8,442 nucleotides of DNA from Spirochaetota bacterium. Its GTDB lineage: Bacteria > Spirochaetota > Leptospiria > Turneriellales > Turneriellaceae. The notes under the pieces are model-generated. The model did not search any database and was not told the DNA's origin. It saw nothing but the letters and a program-made list of their open reading frames with translations. The stretch's first letter is position 1, and each line of letters opens with the position of its first letter. A program made the position numbers and the translations under genes. Positions 1 to 6,537 of this stretch are shown here, piece by piece. The stretch is taken from NCBI GenBank assembly GCA_029561505.1, contig JAKQXK010000715.1, positions 1 through 8,442 of the forward strand. The letters run 5' to 3'.

Positions 1-1552
1 GGTCAATGTTGCGCATTTCGAGCGCTTTACCCGCAGCCTGCTTACCGTGCACGAGATCGACGAGAGCCGCCATCGAAGTATGGTCGATATATTCGACCGC
101 GGCAAAATCAATCACGACGGCTTTTGTTTTGGTGAAGGCCCGCACAGAATCTGTCAGCGACAGCAGATTCGTAAAGATCAGCGAGCCACGCGGTACCAGT
201 AGAACCTGGTTTTCGGTTTCTTTCACGTCAAATTGCAGGCGAAATATTTCTTTGAATTTCACCCCGCGAATAATCAGTACAAAAAGTTTCATCGCGAGGC
301 CGGCGCCGATGCCCGCGAGCAGGTCAACCAGAAGCGTGACAAAGAGCGTCGTCAGAAAAATGACCAGCTGCTCTATGCCCGCGTCAAAAGCATGCCTGAA
401 TTCTGAAGGGCGCGCGAGGCGAAAGCCGACGATGATCAGAATGCCTGCAAGCGCGGCGTTGGGTATCAGGTGAATGATTCCGGGAATCATGAACAGAAAG
501 ACAGCCAAAAAAAGCCCATGGAAAAAGTTCGACCACTGCGTTTTAGCGCCGTTTGCGACGTTGGCAGAAGAGCGAACAATCTCGGCAATGATGGGCAAGC
601 CACCGATAAAGCCGAGCAGCATATTGCCGACGCCGTTGGCGACAATCTCTTTGTTGAGGTTTGTGGCGCGCTTATCGAGGTCGAGTTTGTCAACGGCGTT
701 CGCGCTGAGCAGCGACTCGAGGCTCGCGACAAAATAGATCGCAAATATCACGAGCAGCGATTTGCCGGTGAAAATTGCCGAGAAGTCGGGGTGTGGCAAT
801 GCATCGATAATCGAAGCCGGCAACGTCACCAGAAAGTTTTCACCGAGCACAAAATCTTTGCCCATGAAAAAGTAATGGTGCGTGTGCCGCAGGTCAAACC
901 AGACTCCGATGAGAGCGGCAAGAACGACTGCCACAAGCGGTGCCGGCACTTTTTTCAAAAGTTTAGATTTGGTGATCATAAAAACAATCATTACCAACAA
1001 CGCTGCGAAGCCAATCATTGCGATTTCAGGGTTCATCTGTGACATGCTCTGCGGCACCTCTGCGAATAGGCCAAGTGGCGATTTCGCAGCGGGCGTGACG
1101 CCGAGCGCAATGTGCACCTGCTTCGAGATGATGATCACACCAATTGCAGCGAGCATACCGTGTATCACGTTGACGGGAAAAAGCGCTGCGTAGCGCGCAA
1201 ATTTCAAGAGGCCCGTTATAATCTGCAGCGCGCCAGCCACGGTCATCGCCGCCAGAAAACGTTGAAATCCTGCTTTGGCATCGCCATCACCCAATGAGTC
1301 GATGCCATGCTGCACGATAACAATGAGCCCCGCAGCCGGTCCGTGAATCGCAACATTCGCGCCTGAAAGCCGCGAGACGATGAGACCCCCGACGATTGCC
1401 GACATCAGGCCCGAGACCGCCGGCGAAAGAGAACCATTACCAATTGACGCACCGGCGATGCCGATGCAGAGAGGCAGAGCAATTAACGAGAGTATAAAGC
1501 CAGACGTTAAGTCGGCTTTCCAGAATTTTTTGAGATCTAAAAGTATTTTCAT
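1..1552 (-). CDS. SulP-family anion (probable bicarbonate) transporter with STAS domain, 3' end cut by window
   Basis: My own translation gives 517 residues from ATG 1552 to the left edge with no stop, so the C-terminus is missing. Seen: a hydrophobic transporter core over roughly residues 15-430 with SulP landmarks ALPLCIGIA (25-33), SGANVAIHGPAAGL (63-76), GGLPIIAEIVRSSAN (317-331) and NGAKTQWSNFFHG (334-346). A cytoplasmic STAS domain follows from about 440, including VVIDFAAVEYIDHTS (479-493). Known of the family: SulP proteins move sulfate, bicarbonate or other anions across the inner membrane. The ALPLC(I/L)GIA plus EIVRSSAN pattern is that of a bacterial branch often encoded near carbonic anhydrases. 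Inference: bicarbonate is the likeliest substrate, because the gene sits 20 nt after dabB in the same direction. Sulfate or another anion cannot be excluded from sequence. The start is well supported by a Shine-Dalgarno site. The serine usual in GPAAGL-type motifs is histidine here (H70). Confidence 0.9.
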   Translation of the reverse strand, partial: MKILLDLKKFWKADLTSGFILSLIALPLCIGIAGASIGNGSLSPAVSGLMSAIVGGLIVSRLSGANVAIHGPAAGLIVIVQHGIDSLGDGDAKAGFQRFLAAMTVAGALQIITGLLKFARYAALFPVNVIHGMLAAIGVIIISKQVHIALGVTPAAKSPLGLFAEVPQSMSQMNPEIAMIGFAALLVMIVFMITKSKLLKKVPAPLVAVVLAALIGVWFDLRHTHHYFFMGKDFVLGENFLVTLPASIIDALPHPDFSAIFTGKSLLVIFAIYFVASLESLLSANAVDKLDLDKRATNLNKEIVANGVGNMLLGFIGGLPIIAEIVRSSANVANGAKTQWSNFFHGLFLAVFLFMIPGIIHLIPNAALAGILIIVGFRLARPSEFRHAFDAGIEQLVIFLTTLFVTLLVDLLAGIGAGLAMKLFVLIIRGVKFKEIFRLQFDVKETENQVLLVPRGSLIFTNLLSLTDSVRAFTKTKAVVIDFAAVEYIDHTSMAALVDLVHGKQAAGKALEMRNID

Positions 1553-1559
1553 ATAATAG

Positions 1560-1564
1560 CTCCT
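1560..1564 (-). promoter_or_regulatory. Ribosome binding site of the SulP gene
   Basis: The minus strand reads AGGAG followed by seven bases and ATG at 1552. It lies between the dabB stop (1573-1575) and the SulP start. It fixes the start codon and shows that the SulP gene is translated independently while probably sharing the dab transcript. Confidence 0.75.
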
Positions 1565-1572
1565 GAATAAGA

Positions 1573-3396
1573 TTATTTTGCGAACGCGAGCTTCACATAG
1601 CTGCGCATTAACGCGATCGCGTTCAATACGAACGCGCTACCGATAAAAAAGGTTTCGTACGCGAACTCTTCGGCCCCGAAATGCAGCAGCAGGTCGTCGC
1701 CGAAAAAAGTCGGGCTTAGCGTAAAACCGGTCATCCACAGAATACCGATGAAATAGAAAGTGATCGCGTAAGGGTGCCTGTCAGCGGCGCCGGCGTATTC
1801 GGTTCTCTGCAGCGACAAGGCAATATGCCTCAGCCCCACGCGTGCCACCAGATATCCCGTGAACACGCCACCGAAGTAGACGGCACTATACCGGGCATTC
1901 TCGGGACTCAGCAACATTGCTGAGATACCTTTAAGCGCTGCCGAAAGCGCGGTCAGCCACAGAACCCTCGCGGCATCAGTTTTTTGCCCGATTGCAGAAA
2001 ACGCGACAAATAGTGCGAGCATACCGACTATTACCGCATTAAATACGTGCACGCGCGCCCCCAGCCAGAAATCTGCGGCAATGAGCAGCGCGGCAATGCC
2101 CGCTGAAGACAGCAGCAGCACTCCGGGTGAAAATACCACAGCGGTTGCGCGGGCCGCCTTCTTGATAAGACTCCAGAGGCCTGCCATCAGCTTTTCGCCG
2201 TAGCCTTCTGAAAACGAAAACGCGAAATACCAGTACCTGAGCTTTTCACCAAAAATTCGGGTGGTTAAGCCAGAGAACCCGCGCGCGAGCACTGCCCCTT
2301 CTGATTGCTGGCGCAGGTACATGACCATGACCGAAGGCGATGCGAGCAGCTGGTAGCAGCGCAGCGCAGCGTTACCTAAAAAGTGCAGCATCGCTAGTTC
2401 TTTAAACCCGAGTGCGAGCTCGAAGAACATGAGCCCAACCTGTGCGACCGAAGCATACCCGATCTGGGCCTTAACGTTTGACTGTGTTTTGAAAGAAACA
2501 CTCGCGACGAATGCAGTGGTAAGACCTATTGCGCCCACTAGCCACGGAATAAACGCCACAGCGCGCCAAAGCGGAAACAGCCGAATCAGCAGATAGACAC
2601 CCGCATGTATCGAAAGTGCGCCATAAAAAATCGCACTCGAAGGTGTCGGGCCTTCCATCGCGCGAGGTACCCAGAACGAAAAAGGATACTGCGCTGACTT
2701 ACCCATGGCGGCGAGCACTGTCAGTAGGCCAATCGCCGTAAAAAACTCATAGTTGAGACTCACGAAAACGGCGTCGAGCGCCTGATCGTGGTACTGCAGA
2801 AAGAAATATTCGCTGCCCAGTTTGTGAAAAAGCCAGGCGCCCATGAAGAGCCCCACGTCACAAACCCGGTAAATCGCGTATGTGCGCAGGCTGTTGCGAC
2901 CGGGCTGCAGGCGCATGCGATAGAAGCCGATCAGCAGAAAAGACGAGATGCCGACGATCTCCCAACCGGCGAACAGAATATCGATCGTCGCCGCCATTGC
3001 CACAAGCGAAATACCTGTGACGAACAAAAATAAGGTAGCGAAGAACCTGAGGTATCCGTCTTCGCGGTGCATGTACCGCCGCGAAAACATCAGCACAAGC
3101 CCTGTGAGAATTCCGATCAGTACCTGAAAAGAAACGGAATAGCTGTCAATCAGCAGCATGAAGTTAAACTTATAGTCGCCGACCGTCAGAAGGCGCCCGC
3201 AGTCGAGTTCAACGGCTTTAAAGCCACTGTGTGCATAGAGCGCTAGTAACGCAAAAGTCAGAAGCCCGTTGACGATATTCGCCACCAGCACAAGCCGCGA
3301 GACAAACCTCTCGGTACGCCACGGCGATGCCACGATGAGCAGCATCGTCGCGAGCGGGTACACGACCAGTGCGACTGAAACCTGTTGCAGCGTCAT
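1573..3396 (-). CDS. dabB: DabB, NuoL/MrpA-like membrane subunit of the DAB inorganic-carbon transporter
   Basis: This is a 607-residue integral membrane protein with hydrophobic helices over nearly its whole length and a proton-antiporter (PF00361-type) core. Seen: WEIVGISSFLLIGFY (145-159) with the conserved helix glutamate E146; GKSAQYPFSFWVPRAMEGPTP (232-252) with lysine K233; H264 in the following helix; K309 in SNVKAQIGYAS; and GNAALRCYQLLASPS (341-355). The last motif, together with FWVPRAMEGPTPSSAIFYGAL, is typical of DabB/MpsA and not of complex I NuoL. Known: DabB pairs with DabA to accumulate inorganic carbon, and the antiporter-like subunit is thought to couple uptake to the cation gradient. 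Context: its start codon overlaps the dabA stop (ATGA, 3393-3396), implying translational coupling. A partial SD-like GGGTGGTC (3401-3408) lies 4 nt upstream. No other complex I or Mrp subunits are present, which argues against a respiratory role. It may be annotated elsewhere as NADH-quinone oxidoreductase subunit L. Confidence 0.92.
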   Translation of the reverse strand: MTLQQVSVALVVYPLATMLLIVASPWRTERFVSRLVLVANIVNGLLTFALLALYAHSGFKAVELDCGRLLTVGDYKFNFMLLIDSYSVSFQVLIGILTGLVLMFSRRYMHREDGYLRFFATLFLFVTGISLVAMAATIDILFAGWEIVGISSFLLIGFYRMRLQPGRNSLRTYAIYRVCDVGLFMGAWLFHKLGSEYFFLQYHDQALDAVFVSLNYEFFTAIGLLTVLAAMGKSAQYPFSFWVPRAMEGPTPSSAIFYGALSIHAGVYLLIRLFPLWRAVAFIPWLVGAIGLTTAFVASVSFKTQSNVKAQIGYASVAQVGLMFFELALGFKELAMLHFLGNAALRCYQLLASPSVMVMYLRQQSEGAVLARGFSGLTTRIFGEKLRYWYFAFSFSEGYGEKLMAGLWSLIKKAARATAVVFSPGVLLLSSAGIAALLIAADFWLGARVHVFNAVIVGMLALFVAFSAIGQKTDAARVLWLTALSAALKGISAMLLSPENARYSAVYFGGVFTGYLVARVGLRHIALSLQRTEYAGAADRHPYAITFYFIGILWMTGFTLSPTFFGDDLLLHFGAEEFAYETFFIGSAFVLNAIALMRSYVKLAFAK

Positions 3397-5951
3397 ATTT
3401 GACCACCCTGCCCGATTGCACCCGGCAAAAGATTGCCGCGCTCACCGGCAAAGGCTGCCCGCGAATTCTCGTAGCGCGGTGCCTGGCGTGACGCAACAGA
3501 TAAAGGCTTCAGTTCGCCAGCTTCGTACCAGAAATATTTCTGCGCTTCGGTATCGTACACGCAGAGTTTAACCCAGTCTTTCTTTATCCACGCGTAAACA
3601 GCTGCGTTCGCCTGCAGAACCTGCATCACCTTTTCGCGCGACTGCTCGATGACGATCATGAGCCTGAACGGATCGTGAATTTCTATCATCTGTTCGGGCA
3701 AACCCGAACGCAGGTCGCCGTCGACGCCGTTGCCGACGCCGATCAGCCCGAAAATATTGTGCGGTAACTTTGAACCCGCGCCGTAAACCGCGTTGTCGAG
3801 CAGCGAGAAATAATACGCGAGATTGATGCCGGCGCAGACCGGTACAAACGGCGTCAAAATCTGGCTCAGAATTTCACCCGTCGGGTCATTCTGCGGTTCA
3901 TACGAATTAAAGAAGGCGCGGCGATCGAGAAAAAGCCCTTCGGTCAGCGAGCGCGGGGCGACTATACCCACAGAATTCGTCGCGTGCGTATATTCGGGTC
4001 GGGGTTCGAAAAGCATTTCTGATCTTGCGATGCATTCTTTCTGGGCGGATTTCTCACTCTTCTGCAATGGCACGTCGGCGAACCGGCGGCTACGCTCGAG
4101 CGCCGTACGCCTGAGCGCTGTCACAAAACTTTGTTTCAGTTTCGCCAGCAGCGGTTTGTGGCTTGCAGCCAGCAGCTGCTCGTCAAGAAACAGAATCTCG
4201 TCACGCGTTGTGTCATGAATTGCCCCGATAAACCTGGTTGATTCAGGTATAGTGAGCCCCTGACGCGAAAGCAGCGTGCGCACATCTGCGCGATTTGCCA
4301 TGAGCGCAAACACACGTGCGTTCGCAAGACCCGGCCGACCAGAGCAGGCACCACAGTCATACGCGGCGAAAAACGGGTTGTTTGCGCTGCTCGAGCCGTG
4401 GCCCACCATCGCGATGAGCGGCGCAAAATGGTGCGTTAACCCAATCTGTGTCAAGACGCGGCCGACGCGTTCAGCCATTTCTGTGACGTCATAACCCTCA
4501 AAATATTCTCCTTGAGCGCCAGCGCCAGAGGCCCTCTCATAAAGAAGCTCACTCGTTTCTTCATGCGCCGCAAACGAATTGACTGTAGCAAATGATCGCG
4601 TCGGAAAATGCACTGAGAGCCCGAGCCTGAAGAGCGAGAGCAAACCGAAGAACAGCGAGATGACCGACCCCAGCAGCACGTTGTTACCATGACGGTGCCA
4701 GAAATTCATTTCGATGCGGCTGATGTGCAGCTTGCGTTTACCCTGAAAGACGCCACGCACGCGGTAGCGCGGCGTTACCGGCACGGGGCACTGCTTAATC
4801 GCGATCGTGTCGAAAGGCCCCTGGTAAACCATGTCGATGCCAAAAAACCCCGGTGCGCCAAAGGTTTCAGTCACTGCGCTCACCTCTTCGAGGTGCCGGC
4901 GAATCGATTCTTCACGGTCGTCGATGCAGAAAACCGCCTGAAACTCTGCGCCAGCCGCACGCTGCGACCGCGCACGCTGCAACGGGGCCTTGGTGTTTAT
5001 CGCGGCCAGTACATCAAGATAGTGACTCATTTCAGCCGCGTCGTGCCAGAGGCGGCCGATCTGCTCAGCGCGTGTCTCGTCGGGGGGCAGCTGCGAAAAA
5101 AACTTTCGGTTTTCGTTCTGCGCAGAAATATCTGCAGCCACGTAATTCTTGCGGCGCAGCGCGTCGCACAGAATGGCCACGTAGAGCGCGACGTACTGCT
5201 CGAGCTTAATCTGTCGCGGATAATTAAGATATGCTGGTCGTGCCTCAACCTGCGCGACGATACCCGACCAGCCGCGCGCGGCCATCAGCACCTCTAGCAA
5301 GAACGTTTTGCGATCAGCGCCGGCCGGCAAGAGCCAGCCCATCGCCGATTCAATCAATTCTGCCGGTGGTTCGTTCACAACTCGCTGCGCAACATAGCTG
5401 CTGATGCCCCATGGTTTCAGCACGGCAAACTGGGCTCGCAGCGCCTGCCAAAAATCGATACTGTTTTCAGACAGATTTACGGCTGCGATTCCCTGATCGA
5501 GAAAGCTGGCGAGCAGACGGTAAAGAATCGGATGCACATCTTCTTCGAGTACAATATGCGTACGCTCTGCCATGTCGTGCAGATAACCCTGATTTCGAAA
5601 TCCGCTTTGGCGCAGCTCTTCTGGTATTTCTGCTGTGAGCATCGCTTCTTTAAGACTCGCCTCACCTGCCCCCTCGCGGGCGAGCACGATATCGATCGCA
5701 TCGTTCTGAATTTTACCTTCGCCCCAGGCCTTGCGGTATTCGCTGATTGGCCTGTATTCGCGGGCGCCGTAGAGCGCCGACGCCCTTCTCAGCGCATTAT
5801 GAAAAGTCAGCCCCTCGTCTCGAAAGACGCCAATGATATTATCTGCAATAAAATCTTTGATGGGCCCTTGCTGCGGCAAATACCGCCTGAGCTCTTGCAG
5901 AATTTCAGCAACACTTTCTTTGCCTTGTTTCTCTGCTGTGTTATGAATCAT
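3393..5951 (-). CDS. dabA: DabA, DUF2309/UPF0753 zinc subunit of the DAB inorganic-carbon transporter
   Basis: This 852-residue protein is close to the usual length for the family. Seen: the two halves of the beta-carbonic-anhydrase-like zinc site. FCIDDREESIRRHLE begins at 341 and supplies C342 and D344 with R346. MVGHGSSSANNPFFAAYDCGAC (515-536) supplies H518 and C533. The spacing H518-C533 (15 residues) equals that of H524-C539 in Halothiobacillus neapolitanus DabA as I recall it, so the ligand set C/D/H/C is complete. A single hydrophobic stretch (about 425-446) may contact the membrane subunit. The C-terminal part has the family's GVGNGVDGDLRSGLP (738-752) and a following segment on basic residues. 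Role: cytoplasmic partner of DabB, proposed to convert CO2 to bicarbonate vectorially. Start: ATG 5951 has an AAGGAG site 5 nt upstream. The 3' end overlaps dabB by 4 nt. I see no frameshift or lost catalytic residue. Confidence 0.93.
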   Translation of the reverse strand: MIHNTAEKQGKESVAEILQELRRYLPQQGPIKDFIADNIIGVFRDEGLTFHNALRRASALYGAREYRPISEYRKAWGEGKIQNDAIDIVLAREGAGEASLKEAMLTAEIPEELRQSGFRNQGYLHDMAERTHIVLEEDVHPILYRLLASFLDQGIAAVNLSENSIDFWQALRAQFAVLKPWGISSYVAQRVVNEPPAELIESAMGWLLPAGADRKTFLLEVLMAARGWSGIVAQVEARPAYLNYPRQIKLEQYVALYVAILCDALRRKNYVAADISAQNENRKFFSQLPPDETRAEQIGRLWHDAAEMSHYLDVLAAINTKAPLQRARSQRAAGAEFQAVFCIDDREESIRRHLEEVSAVTETFGAPGFFGIDMVYQGPFDTIAIKQCPVPVTPRYRVRGVFQGKRKLHISRIEMNFWHRHGNNVLLGSVISLFFGLLSLFRLGLSVHFPTRSFATVNSFAAHEETSELLYERASGAGAQGEYFEGYDVTEMAERVGRVLTQIGLTHHFAPLIAMVGHGSSSANNPFFAAYDCGACSGRPGLANARVFALMANRADVRTLLSRQGLTIPESTRFIGAIHDTTRDEILFLDEQLLAASHKPLLAKLKQSFVTALRRTALERSRRFADVPLQKSEKSAQKECIARSEMLFEPRPEYTHATNSVGIVAPRSLTEGLFLDRRAFFNSYEPQNDPTGEILSQILTPFVPVCAGINLAYYFSLLDNAVYGAGSKLPHNIFGLIGVGNGVDGDLRSGLPEQMIEIHDPFRLMIVIEQSREKVMQVLQANAAVYAWIKKDWVKLCVYDTEAQKYFWYEAGELKPLSVASRQAPRYENSRAAFAGERGNLLPGAIGQGGQI

Positions 5952-5956
5952 GTCAA

Positions 5957-5962
5957 CTCCTT
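5957..5962 (-). promoter_or_regulatory. Ribosome binding site of dabA
   Basis: AAGGAG on the minus strand with a 5-nt spacer to ATG 5951. It is the strongest Shine-Dalgarno site in the window and settles the dabA start. Confidence 0.8.
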
Positions 5963-6040
5963 GCGCAGTTCGCGCGAGGCCGGCCAGAGATCCGCGCTGT
6001 ATTTCAGGCGGATAGATGAATTATTTGATTCGGGCCGGCT

Positions 6041-6076
6041 GCACCTTTGGTGCCACTCTGAGAAAAAAGATCAGAG
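6041..6076 (-). repeat. Two tandem short inverted repeats between the small ORF and dabA
   Basis: Read on the minus strand, CTCTGA (6076-6071) and TCAGAG (6061-6056) can pair around a 9-nt T-rich loop. GCACC (6053-6049) and GGTGC (6045-6041) can pair around a 3-nt AAA loop. The first stem contains the stop codon of the upstream small ORF. Both sit in the 119-nt gap ahead of dabA. They could be weak attenuator or RNA-processing hairpins. Neither is followed by a clear U-tract, so I do not call a terminator, and stems of 5-6 bp can arise by chance. Confidence 0.3.
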
Positions 6077-6424
6077 CGCCGGCGGTGCGCGGGGGTTGCC
6101 CGGCAGTGCGGTGAAATCTTGAAAATAGAGGTGAGCTTCAGAAATCTGACCGAGTTGCACGACGACAAATCGCGGCAAGCGCTCTGCAAGATTCGGCAGC
6201 AATAATGCGCCAACCGTTTCGGCCGTGCTCGATTCAGCAGACTCTACCAATACATCTTCAGCAAAGTCAAACGTCGATGTGAGGTTGTGCCTGTGCAAAG
6301 ACAGCGAGTTTTCGCGGGCCCCGGTCGAGGCCGCGATTTCATAGCCACCCAGAAAAATCAGCGCAGCAAACATCGCCGCGCAATGGGGCAACAATCTGCG
6401 TCTATTTGCCTGAGCCTTCGCCAC
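6071..6424 (-). CDS. Small putative exported protein of unknown function, upstream of dabA
   Basis: I do not recognise this protein. From GTG 6424 it is 117 residues. Seen: a basic N-terminus (AKAQANRRRLLPH), a hydrophobic stretch (about residues 15-31, CAAMFAALIFLGGYEIAAS) and a small-residue region suited to signal peptidase near 28-34, so it is probably exported or membrane-anchored. The mature part has an acidic stretch (FDFAEDVLVESAESST) and ends proline-rich (LPGNPRAPPAL). Codon use (GAA over GAG, many GCG and CTG) matches the neighbouring genes, which supports real coding. Start choice: the frame is open up to a GTG at 6511, but that start has no SD and would place 29 extra residues before the signal-like segment and across a good promoter. 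ATG 6373 would remove the basic region. GTG 6424 also lacks an SD but lies at the predicted transcription start. Same strand as dabA, 119 nt apart, so it may lead the operon. Function unknown. Confidence 0.55.
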   Translation of the reverse strand: MAKAQANRRRLLPHCAAMFAALIFLGGYEIAASTGARENSLSLHRHNLTSTFDFAEDVLVESAESSTAETVGALLLPNLAERLPRFVVVQLGQISEAHLYFQDFTALPGNPRAPPAL

Positions 6425-6431
6425 TGGGATA

Positions 6432-6460
6432 AATATACCATGAACAGGCGTCGGCGACAA
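6432..6460 (-). promoter_or_regulatory. Predicted sigma70-type promoter driving the small ORF and probably the dab operon
   Basis: On the minus strand TTGTCG (6460-6455, 4 of 6 to TTGACA) and TATATT (6437-6432, 5 of 6 to TATAAT) are separated by exactly 17 nt. The expected transcription start, about 7 nt past the -10 box, falls at about 6425, next to the GTG at 6424. It is the only well-spaced promoter I found upstream of dabA. A weaker -10-like AATAAT (6025-6020) without a recognisable -35 lies nearer dabA. Confidence 0.5.
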
Positions 6461-6473
6461 GCACAAATTGATG

Positions 6474-6491
6474 AGCCCTGAAGAAAGGGCT
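6474..6491. repeat. 6-bp inverted repeat in the divergent intergenic region
   Basis: AGCCCT (6474-6479), loop GAAGAA, AGGGCT (6486-6491). It lies just upstream of the predicted -35 box of the minus-strand promoter (centre about 58 nt before the predicted start) and 47 nt before the phosphatase ATG. That position would fit a regulator site, or it may be a chance hairpin. No T-tract on either strand supports a terminator. Confidence 0.3.
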
Positions 6492-6537
6492 TCGGTTTTC
6501 CCCTTTACCACTTAATCGTGACTGCAAATCGTGTGCC

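Noticed and set aside
470..1042. A 190-codon open frame on the plus strand opposite the SulP gene
   Set aside because: Its product is rich in H, N, R and D with no motif, and the opposite strand encodes clear SulP transporter sequence across the same bases.
1573..3396. Reading the NuoL-like gene as respiratory complex I or an Mrp antiporter subunit
   Set aside because: No other complex I or Mrp genes are adjacent. It overlaps dabA, and its GNAALRCYQLL and FWVPRAMEGPTPSS motifs are DabB-type.
4689..5297. A 202-codon plus-strand open frame inside dabA
   Set aside because: Antisense shadow of conserved dabA coding sequence, including part of the region around the C342/D344 motif. No SD and no recognisable fold.
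5978..5985. Palindrome GGCCGGCC in the dabA leader, with a related GGCCGGC near 6033
   Set aside because: Short GC palindromes are expected by chance at this composition. No spacing or symmetry with the promoter elements supports an operator.
5532..6122. A 196-codon plus-strand open frame spanning the dabA start and the upstream gap
   Set aside because: Mostly antisense to the dabA N-terminus. The product shows no family motif, and its tail crosses the dabA leader and RBS.
6474..6500. Hairpin AGCCCT/AGGGCT followed by TTCGGTTTTC as a rho-independent terminator
   Set aside because: The stem is only 6 bp, the following sequence is not a clean T-tract, and no gene upstream on the plus strand within the window needs termination.
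6425..6511. Upstream GTG 6511 as the start of the small exported protein
   Set aside because: It would run through the best promoter in the window, has no SD, and adds 29 residues ahead of an otherwise normal signal-peptide-like N-terminus. Not formally excluded.
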